Shown here: piece by piece, positions 55,704 to 64,000 of the stretch
Layout of the letters: each line of letters begins with the position of its first letter
Numbering within the stretch: position 1 is the stretch's first letter
Source of the DNA: Hevea brasiliensis
Taxonomy: Eukaryota; Streptophyta; Magnoliopsida; Malpighiales; Euphorbiaceae
DNA: 64,000 nucleotides
Assembly: GCF_030052815.1 (NCBI RefSeq)
Contig: NC_079504.1
Location: 86,492,249 to 86,556,248, forward strand
Reading direction: 5' to 3'
Translations under genes and position numbers: made by a program
Notes under the pieces: model-generated
Told to the model about the DNA's origin: nothing
Seen by the model: only the letters and a program-made list of their open reading frames with translations
Databases searched by the model: none

Positions 55704-58076
55704 GTTAGTAAACTAAACTTGATTTGTTAGTTGATTTAATTGTGTTTATAGTTGAATAAACTTAGAAATTCATTTAAAATGAAAAGAAAACATCTTAGGG
55801 GGACTAAAGGGAAATTTAGCTAGCATGTGTGGGGGTATGATTTGCATTGGTTTGATTAAACTATAGGTGAATATGAACATCAAGGAGTTGAATGATTATG
55901 GTTATATGCTTAGAATTAGCTAAATGCAACAAATTAGTCAACTAGGGTTTTGGACACCTAGGGTTTAGGAGCCAAAAATGTGAGAATTGGTCAAATGTTG
56001 TGTTTGACCTTGTTTGAGATGAAAAATGGTCATTTGTGACCAATTGAGATGTGTTGGAAATGTTAGAAGTGAGTTTAAATTTGGATTGAAAATGGTCAAG
56101 CTGAAGGCAGCAGGACCAAAGTCCCTTTGAGGGACCAAAACTAAAAATTTATAAGTCCAATTGGTATGAGGCTAATTTGGAAATGAAAATAGACATAAAA
56201 TGACACATTTTTCATTCAGGGATCATGCCCAAAAAGTGACCAAAACCTAGTGAACAAATTGACCAAATCTGGATTTTTGTAGTCTGACCTGTACAAAAAT
56301 GACCAAATGAACAGTATTTGTTCATTTGGCCATAACATGGGATAGGTAGGTCTAAATGACCTGAAATTTTACCAGTGGACAGCTGAGATATAGACCTAAA
56401 ACTTTCATGAAGAACACAAACCAAAATTATGCCTTTAACCAAGTCATTTGGCCACCCAAATTTGGTGACCTAAAACTACCAGAACCAGAATTTGCCCAGA
56501 AAATCTGGGTTAAGTCCAATCCGGCAGCCATGATTCAAATGGCTATAACTTGAGCTAAAAAACTCCAAATGGAGTGATTCAAAAAGGAGAATAAATTTAA
56601 GACAATAGGGAACATTTTTTATGAAGAAAGTTTTGCCAAATTCTAATAGAAAAATGACCAATGGAACAGTGCAACTTAAGACACTAAAACTGAAAATTTG
56701 CAAATTTGCGTAAAAGACTTAGAATTTGAGTAAACAATCAAAACCAACAAATTTAGTTACCAAAATGTGGTATGTGGGTGAAGTTGGAATTCCCATACCT
56801 ATTAAGCCTTAGAAAGTCAACAAATTGACTTGAATAGTGTAGTGAATAGTAACTTTGAAAAATAAATTTTAAAGAACGTCAAGTTTAGCACATTAGAGCT
56901 ACGTAAAAGTGAAATTAAATTTATTTTTGGATTTATGCTAAGTTATGATACTGAAACACTGTGAAACTATGTGTTTCAGTTGAAAAGAACACCGGGAAAG
57001 AACCCGAGGAATTGAGTCAAGGCCAAGAGACGACTCGCTTAAGGTTTGTGCACAACGTATAATTTTTGTAAATTATCTTCTACATATTGTTTTGAATAAT
57101 TTGAAATATTAAATTGTGACATTATTATGATGAAGTATTTATGATACTTTTGATTTAAATTGTTGGAAGTTATTTGTGTATATTTGAGGTGGAATAAATG
57201 TTTAGTAAATTATTAAGATAAGTTTTGAAACCACAGTGTCATGATCATATATTTGAACACCTCACTAGCATGACTAGTGGGGGTAATCAGTTTCGAATTT
57301 TGATTCCTTCTCTGGCTGAAGTGTTGAGGTGTGTGCCAGTAGAAGAAAAAATTGAATGGATATTCATATATTTGAGCTAGCTAGCCTTGTGATGTAACTT
57401 CTCCTTAGCCTCTGGCTATTGAGATTATATTTGTTTCGAATGGCATGATATAATTGGGGGTTTTATGAAATGTGTTTTGATACTTCGAAATGAAGTTGTT
57501 TGGATTAAAATCTCATAATTCATGTTTTGTATTTAATTTTCATGTTCAGTTCAATTTTTGAATAAATATGATTTACATTCTGCATAAAGATTATTTTAGT
57601 ATGTTGTGCACCACTAAGTCCTAGTACTCAGCGATGGCTATTATTGCTGTCGCAGATTTAGAGACTAGAGGAGCAGCAGATTGAGCTGCTGAGGATTGAG
57701 GAGCTCCCTGCTTTGACTCTATCGGGTATAATTTATACCCTAACTGTAAAAATTTATTTTGATGTATGTAATGTATGGACATGTAAAACTGGTCTTGAGC
57801 AGTCTGTATAAAGTTTGTAATAAATTTTAGCTTGAATTTCTCTTAGTGTAAATTTTTGTAATGATGTATATAAATTGTTTTATCGTTAATGAAATATGAA
57901 TGGAAGTAATTTGTTTTAAATTGAATGAAATTGATTAATGGTATTTTGTTGATTGTTGAATATTGGAAATTGTGGATTCGAATTTTTGGAAATGGATAAA
58001 TGATGTTGAAATTGATTGGGATGATTGTGAATTTGAAGAAGTAGTTGAGATAAATAATTGGAAGTGTTTTTTACAG
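55704..58076 (+). other. Predicted LTR intron (element IX)
   Basis: GATAAG|GTTAGTAAAC to GTGTTTTTTACAG|GTATTTG, 2373 nt, at the same relative place as in V and VII. Prediction only. Confidence 0.4.
57614..57653 (+). other. Conserved double stem-loop, element IX version
   Basis: Stem 1 CTAAGT/ACTCAG (one mismatch), stem 2 GCGATGGC/GCTGTCGC (two wobbles). Confidence 0.5.
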
Positions 58077-58363
58077 GTATTTGAAGAACTGTTTTCTTAA
58101 AATATAGACGGCACTCTGCCGAAATTTCTATAAAAATTACGGAAATATAAAATGGGCCAAAAATTTTAACTAGTTTTCAACCTTAATTAAATGATTTTAA
58201 TAGCTATTAGAAAATACTTACCACTTATAAAAGTAAGAAAATTGTTTTATAATCCCTTGTAGGGTACTTAATGAGTTATCGGTAGGTGAAGTTTGGTAGT
58301 TCGTTAAGTATTCTACGTGATCATGTTATGCCTTATAGAGGGGTAAGGTGTGACATGTTTTAG

Positions 58364-58375
58364 TGGTATCAGAGC
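58364..58375 (+). promoter_or_regulatory. Primer-binding site, initiator tRNA-Met (element IX)
   Basis: TGGTATCAGAGC, eight bases after the LTR. Confidence 0.9.
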
Positions 58376-58545
58376 AAAATTTTTTAAATATGTTTTAACT
58401 TATGAATTTGTGTCTTTTTTTTATTAAGTACAACTGCTCAATGTCCTTATTTGTTACATACAGTGCATTACATCATAAATATGAACTAACGGAGAGAAAT
58501 CTCCTTATGTTATTTATTCAGGAGATACCTTAACTTCAAACTGAA

Positions 58546-59777
58546 ATGGAAGAAGGGGATCGCTCAGTTGAGCAATCTATTGAAGCTGAGGCACGAGGGG
58601 AAGCCCTAGCTCTACAGAATGTCAGTGGATCAGTAGCACCAGCCCCACAAATGCCGTAGTTTCCTGCACAGTTTGCACAGCAGATGGCTGGGATATTTTA
58701 ACAAATGGCTAGGGGTATGCCTGCTCAAGCTCCACCCCAGACACCTGTGGTGCAACCACAACCTCCAGCCAGACAGTATGAAAAGTTATTAAAGTATGGG
58801 GCTACATAATTTAAGGGTACAGTGGACCCCTTTAGAGGCAGAGCAATGGCTTGAAAGAATGGACAAAGTGTTCAAGAAGCTGCATTGCCAAGATGAATTG
58901 AAGTTTGAATACTCCGTATCACAATTGCAAGGGGATGTATATGATTGATGGAAGACCATCCCCCATAGCTTGGCTGAACCACCAGTACTGACCTGGGACG
59001 ACTTCATTAGAGAATTCAGACAAAAATACATCCCACATGCATATGTGGATCCAAACTTGCAAGAATTTTTGAGTCTAAAGCAAGGCAATAGATCAGTGGC
59101 AGAGTATGAGAGGGAGTTCTCCCGTTTAAGCTACTATGCTAGGAGTCTCCTTTCTACCAGCAAGGAACGGTGCAAGAGATTTGAGACTGGTTTGAAGCCC
59201 AGTTTAAGGATGCAAGTAGTGGGATTCAGACACAGCAACTTCTCTGAGCTCATCTCTCAGGCTAGAAAGGATTGAATCAGAGGCGACACCTGTAAAAGAA
59301 AAATCAGAGAGGACTAAGAAAACAGAGAAAGATAAAGGTGAAAAGTCAGTAGCCAAGTCATAGTGGTACTTCTGGGAAGAGGAAGAAATTTGGTGGACCT
59401 AGCAGAGGTCGAGGTGAAAGATTTGGAAGGGGCCGATTCTCTGGACAGAGACCCCCTAGGTCTGGTCAGCAGTCGAGCAGGGGTTCATATCCTGCCCACC
59501 CCTGTGAGACTTGTGGCAAGATTCATGGGAGAGAATGTTATTGGGCTATGGGAGCCTACTTTAACTATGGAGGCAAGGGCCATTTAGCTAAAAACTGCAC
59601 TAGTGCTCCTAAATATGGTCCAGTCCTACTACTGCAGAAGTATCTATTCAGAGTCCTGCTCCTAGAGGTTCACAATCAGTTGGCAGAAGAAGAGGCAGAG
59701 GAAGAGGCACTGCTTCTGGCAGTCAGGGCACTGTTGGTCAGTCAGCACAAGGAAGTGCTTCAGCCAGAGTTTACACT
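58546..59777 (+). pseudogene. Gag (element IX), zinc knuckle mutated
   Basis: ATG at 58546 opens MEEGDRSVEQSIEAEARGEA, shortly after a TTATTTATTCAG acceptor-like motif. Parts are a Gln/Pro-rich stretch, the capsid core (EQWLERMDKVFKKLHC; VLTWDDFIREFRQKY; NRSVAEYEREFSRLSYYA; RCKRFETGL) and an Arg/Gly-rich tail. The zinc knuckle reads YFNYGGKGHLAKNC: the first two Cys are Tyr. Stops occur at about 58659, 58700 and 58947, with frame changes near 58810, 59270 and 59560. Domain order matches the gag of VII at modest similarity. Confidence 0.8.
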
Positions 59778-60470
59778 ATGAGACAGCGGGAAGAAGCTAA
59801 AACTTCTGACATTGTGGCCAGTACATTCTCTCTCTCGGGTCAAGAAGTATTTGTGTTGTTTGATCCAAGTTCAACCCACTCATATGTTAGTGCTAGCATA
59901 GTCAGTTCACTTGATGTTCCATGTGTCCAAATGGGTTTTAAAGTGCTAGTAACTAGTCCATTAGGATAAGTGGTTTGGGTCAATAGAATTTATAGAGACT
60001 GTCCTTTGGTGATCCAAGGACAGGTTTTTCTATCAGATTTGATTGAAATGCCCTTCAGAGATCATGATATTATCTTAGGCATGGATTGGTTAGCCAGGCA
60101 TCACGCCGTGATTGACTGTAGACTGAAGATAGTCACTTTTGGTCTCCCTCTGTACGGTGATGTGGTAATACATGGGGAGAGGCATTTACTACCATCGAAC
60201 ATCATTTTAGCTGCACTAGCTAGAAGGATGATTAGAAAGGAGTGTGAAGCATACTTGGCACATGTGATAGACACCCAAGTGGGGAGTCCAACACTGAGCG
60301 ACATCCCTACTGTATGTGACTTTCCGGATGTGTTTCCTGATGAATTGCGAGGATTACCTCCAGAAAGAGAGGTGCAGTTTGAGATTGATGTTACGACTGG
60401 TGTGGACCCAATCTCCATTACACCATATAGAATGGCACCTGCAGAACTAAAAGAGTTGAAAGTGCAGTTG
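59778..60470 (+). pseudogene. Protease and RT linker (element IX)
   Basis: The protease loop reads LFDPSSTHSYVS, where VII has DPGST: the active-site Gly is Ser. A TAA at 59967 (SPLG|stop) precedes VNRIYRDCPLVIQ, then ILGMDWLARHHAVIDC. The linker IPTVCDFPDVFPDELRGLPP and ITPYRMAPAELKEL leads into RT; a TAA follows VQL at 60471. Confidence 0.8.
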
Positions 60471-60473
60471 TAA

Positions 60474-61775
60474 GAGCTGCTTGACAAGGGCTTTATCCGC
60501 CCTAGTGTGTCACCTTGGGGAGCGCCAGTGTTGTTTGTTAAGAAGAAAGATGGCACTCTCCGGTTATGCATTGACTATCGGCAGTTGAATAAGGTGACAA
60601 TAAAGAACAGATACCCATTGCCTCGTATTGATGACTTATTTGATTAGTTGAGGGGTGCAGCTGTGTTCTCCAAAATTGACCTGAGATCAGGTTATTATGA
60701 ACTGAAAGTACAAGAGCAGAGTATTTCTAAAACTGCCTTTAGAACCCGCTATGGCCATTATGAGTTCTTGGTCATGCCATTCCGGTTAGCTAATGCCCCG
60801 GCTGCTTTTATGGATCTGATGAATACTATCTTGAGACCATACCTCGACCAGTTTGTTGTGGTATTTATTGATGATATATTGGTCTATTCGAGGAGTGCAG
60901 AAGAGCATGATAGACATCTGCGGATTGTACTACAGACTTTGAGGGAGAAACAACTACACGCCAAATTATCGAAATGTGAATTTTGGCTGAAAGAAATATC
61001 TTTCTTGGGGCATGTAGTATCAGTAGAGGGTATCAAGGTAGATCCAAGTAAGATAAAAGCTGTCCTTAATTGGAGGCCACCCAGGAATATCACAGAGATT
61101 CGCAGTTTTTGGGGTTTAGCTGGATACTATCGTCGGTTTGTGAAGGGATTCTCCATGTTGGCTTCTCCATTAACTAAGCTACTTCGAAAAGATGTGAAAT
61201 TCCAGTTGACGAATAAATGCCAACAGAGTTTTGATGAATTGAAGAGATGTTTGACTGAGGCTCCAGTCCTGACTTTACCTACTCAAGGTAAAGAATATAC
61301 AGTTTATAGTGATGCTTCTCATAATGGGTTAGGCTGTGTATTAATGCAAGATCGAAATGTCATCGCCTATGCATCACGTCAGCTAAAACTGCATGAGAGG
61401 AATTATCCGACACATGACTTGGAGCTTGCAGCTATTGTGTTTGCTCTTAAGATCTGGAGACACTATTTGTATGGGGAGAAATGCTATATCTACACAGATC
61501 ATAAGAGTTTTAAGTATTTGGGCACTCAAAAAGAGTTGAATTTGAGACAGAGGAGATGGTTAGAATTGATAAAAGACAATGATTGTCTGATAGACTATCA
61601 GCCAGGGAAAGCTAATGTTGTGGCTGACGCCTTAAGTCGCAAGACTATGGCAAGTCTACGGGTTACTCCTTTATCTATGGTACATGAGTTGAAATCACTG
61701 CATGCCTGCTTAGAGATTAATGATGAGGGACAGACAGCAGTTGCATGGCATGTACAGCTAGTGTTGATTGATTAG
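60474..61775 (+). pseudogene. RT and RNase H (element IX)
   Basis: RT starts [20 protein letters not shown] and [24 protein letters not shown] at 60645 precedes [17 protein letters not shown]; the catalytic FIDD (about 60865) and [14 protein letters not shown] follow. RNase H has [43 protein letters not shown] and [12 protein letters not shown]. From 60648 to 61775 the frame is open. SGYHQL reads SGYYEL and MPFGL reads MPFRL, both unusual. Confidence 0.85.
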
Positions 61776-63209
61776 ATCAGAATAGCTGCTCAGAATGATC
61801 ATAAGTATCATAAGCTATTGGAAGAAGTCAGGCAGGGCAAGAAACCAGAATTCTCAATAAGAGATGATGGTCTACTGCTACACCAGGGCAGAATGTGTGT
61901 TCCAGATGATATTGATTTGAGGCAGATCATTTTGAAGGAAGCACATGAGTCTCCTTTTGCCATGCACCCTGGTGGTACAAAAATGTATAGAGGGCTAAAG
62001 GAGCATTACTGGTGGATGGGTATGAAAAGAGATGTGGCAAAGTTTGTTTCCAAATGCCTAACTTGTCAGCAAGTGAAGGCAGAGCATCAAGTACCCGCTG
62101 GGTTGTTACATCCACTACCAATACCAGAATAAAAATGGGAGAGAATAACAATGGATTTTATAATGGATTTTGTAATGGGACTTCTGAGGACACAGAAGAG
62201 TTATGATGCAGTATGGGTCATTGTTGATAGACTAACCAAGTCTACTCATTTTCTGCCAGTCCGGATGGACTACAGTTTAGAAAGATTGGCCAAGTTGCAC
62301 ATAAATGAGATTGTGAGACTGCATGGAGTGCCAGTATCCATCGTATCTGACAGAGATCCTAAGTTCACTTCTAGATTTTGGGATAGTCTTCAGAGAGCCC
62401 TAGGAACTAGATTGAACTTCAGTACGACATTCCACCCATAGACAGATGGCCAGTGTGAGAGGGTAATTCAGATCTTAGAGGACATGCTGCGGGCTTGTGT
62501 GATTGAGTTTGGGGGCAGTTGGGATACACACTTGCCTTTGATTGAGTTTGCTTATAACAACAGCTACCAATCAAGCATTGAGATGCCTCCAGATGAAGCT
62601 TTGTATAGCAGAAAGTGTAGAACCCTGTTGTGTCGGGATGACGTGGGTGAAAGAAAGATGATTGGACCCAAAATTGTTTAGCAAACTGAAGAGAAAATCA
62701 GGGTGATCAGAGATCGACTTAAGACTGCATCAGACCGTTAGAAGTCCTACATTGATTTAAAGAGAATGTATATTGAGTATGCAGTGGGTAAGAAAGTATT
62801 CCTCAAGGTTTCTCCTTAGAAGAGAATTATGAGATTTGGCATAAAGGGGAAACTGAGTCCTCGTTTTATCGGGCCATATGAGGTTCTGGAAAGAGAGGGT
62901 CCTTTGGCATATCGTTTGGTACTACCTCTAGAGTTAGAGAAGATACATAATGTCTTCCATGTGTCTATGTTGAGGAGGTATCGATCAGACCCATCTCATG
63001 TACTACAAGTAGAAGAAATTGAAGTAAATCCAAACCTCACATATGAAGAAGAACCCATAGAGATTCTGGCTTATGAGGTGAAGCAGCCACGGAATAAGCA
63101 GATACCGTTAGTGAAAGTGTTGTGGAACCATCATTCGGTCCAGGAGGCTACTTGGGAACAAGAGGAGGACATGAGGAGACAACACCCACAACTATTCAGA
63201 GATTGATAC
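61776..63209 (+). pseudogene. Integrase and chromodomain (element IX), no intron-like insert
   Basis: Finger HESPFAMHPGGTKMY...[12 protein letters not shown]; Asp residues in [12 protein letters not shown] and SDRDPKFTS; Glu in GQCERVIQILEDML, where reading passes straight through the site that holds the insert in II, V and VII. Later SPRFIGPYEVLEREG, IHNVFHVSMLRRYRSDPSH, and the chromodomain VKVLWNHHSVQEATWEQ ending QLFRD at 63206. Stops at 62130, 62440, 62679, 62739 and 62817 break it. A six-codon repeat (MDFIMDFVM) near 62151-62177 is a small local duplication. Confidence 0.85.
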
Positions 63210-63238
63210 CAGGTAAAAATTTCGAGACGAAATTTATT

Positions 63239-63250
63239 TTAAGGGGGGGA
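63239..63250 (+). promoter_or_regulatory. Polypurine tract of element IX
   Basis: TTAAGGGGGGGA, just before TGTAGCACCCC. Confidence 0.8.
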
Positions 63251-63254
63251 GAAT

Positions 63255-64000
63255 TGTAGCACCCCTATTTGTATAGCCTGGTATATTTCACTATTGCGGT
63301 GACCGGTGTCAGTTCGGACAATTAAGAGGATTAGAACCACATCTAAGACAACTAGATAAGCCATAAACACAAATAATTAGTGATTGTCAATTAGTTAAGT
63401 ATGAATAAGAAAAACAGAACATAAGAAGTTAAATGAGTCGAGAGTCACAGCGATGGGTGACCTTCTCGGGAAGGATTGCGAAGTCGATTTAAACTTGAAT
63501 TTCGAACTGTAAAATGTGATGCCGTGGTCCTTAGGACTATTGTGAACACAGTGGAAAAGAGAAAATCATGAAAAAGAATTGTTAAGTCAGTCAAATAATT
63601 AGGTCAGGGAACCGGAAGAAATATTGAAATATTTTCAAAGCGGGTTGAACCGGCGAGGGGCAATTTGGTCAGTTGACCCCGAGAGCTGACTCCTGACCTA
63701 ACTATCAAATAAAATCGGAGAAAAGAAAATTTCAGAATCGGAAATTAAATTAAAGAACTAATGGAAAAATAAATAGAAAATGAAAAATTGAAAAGATATG
63801 ACATCATGCATGACATCATGCATGATGTCATGCATACTAATATAATTAAAAATTAAAAATTGGATAAATTTGGTCTTCCAAGAGGATAAATTTGATAAAG
63901 AAAAGAAAACAAAATGCAAAAAGTCCCTTTTCTTTAACCTTGCCGTCCTCCCTCTCTCTCACCCTCTCCCTCACCAAACTCCATTAAAGCTCATTTTGAG
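63255..64000 (+). repeat. 3' LTR of element IX (first 746 bp)
   Basis: TGTAGCACCCC start; matches 54819 onward with a few percent differences. It has one extra copy of a GACATCATGCAT unit (63800-63835) compared with 55376-55399. The remainder is off-window. Confidence 0.9.

Larger units (their letters stand above)
54819..58355 (+). repeat. 5' LTR of element IX (3537 bp)
   Basis: TGCAACACCCC...AAGGTGTGACA. It shares the TGATGTCA palindrome region (55376-55399), a CT-rich tract with telo-box AAACCCTAAT (about 55575), donor-like AAG|GTTAGT (55704), dyad (56299-56333), double hairpin (57614-57653) and acceptor-like TTTTTTACAG (58076) with the other families. The first 746 bp closely match the 3' LTR. 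No gene is seen in it. Confidence 0.9.
54819..64000 (+). mobile_element. Element IX: third chromovirus family, 3' LTR incomplete at window end
   Basis: 5' LTR 54819-58355, PBS, gag, protease, RT, RNase H, integrase with chromodomain, polypurine tract, then 746 bp of the 3' LTR. It is related to the II/V/VII family in every domain but has distinct LTRs, and its integrase lacks the intron-like insert. It is inserted in element X. The left flank TTAAC may be its target duplication, but the right copy is off-window. Pol carries several stops. Confidence 0.9.

Overview
This window is nuclear DNA of a repeat-rich plant, most likely a eudicot. It has plant Ty3/gypsy polyproteins, primer-binding sites matching plant initiator tRNA-Met and tRNA-Asp, and a plant TRIM-like element, but no host gene that I can support. 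Apart from boundary sites, essentially every base belongs to an LTR retrotransposon, a solo or partial LTR, or a TRIM-like unit. Such nesting is typical of pericentromeric or other gene-poor heterochromatin. The species cannot be fixed from the sequence.

Layout. (I) 1-4202, plus: the 3' part of a Ty3/gypsy element (protease, RT, RNase H, integrase, 798-bp LTR), inserted in the 3' LTR of (II) 4203-12853, minus: a Tekay/Del-like chromovirus. II sits in (III) 12854-15643, a minus-strand LTR of a related family, which sits in the LTR of (IV) 15644-17752, an Athila-like element. The gag of IV is split by (V) 17753-44838, a second copy of the II family with 3.2-kb LTRs. V carries two insertions: a composite TRIM plus minus-strand LTR at 21082-25924, and (VII) 27682-38741, a complete copy of the same family. 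V and VII and the composite have 5-bp target-site duplications (GAGGA/TAGGA, AGATG, CCACA), which prove the nesting. Athila IV resumes at 44844-45394 and ends at (VIII) 45395-47266, a head-on fusion of two LTR tails. Then come (X) 47267-54818, a second Athila-like element, and (IX) 54819-64000, a third chromovirus family with 3.5-kb LTRs whose 3' LTR runs off the window.

All coding regions are broken by stops, frameshifts or deletions, so I call them pseudogenes. Domain order is gag-PR-RT-RNase H-integrase, with a C-terminal chromodomain-like segment in II, V, VII and IX.

The most interesting signals are in the chromovirus family and its LTRs. (a) A short GT-AG intron-like insert interrupts the integrase at the same place in all three II-family copies and is absent from the related element IX. 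(b) A conserved splice-donor-like and acceptor-like pair lies inside the LTRs of several diverged families, about 2-2.4 kb apart. (c) Between them lies a tandem double stem-loop whose arms covary between families. Together these suggest an undescribed retrovirus-like arrangement of spliced mRNA versus structured unspliced genomic RNA. That last step is inference.
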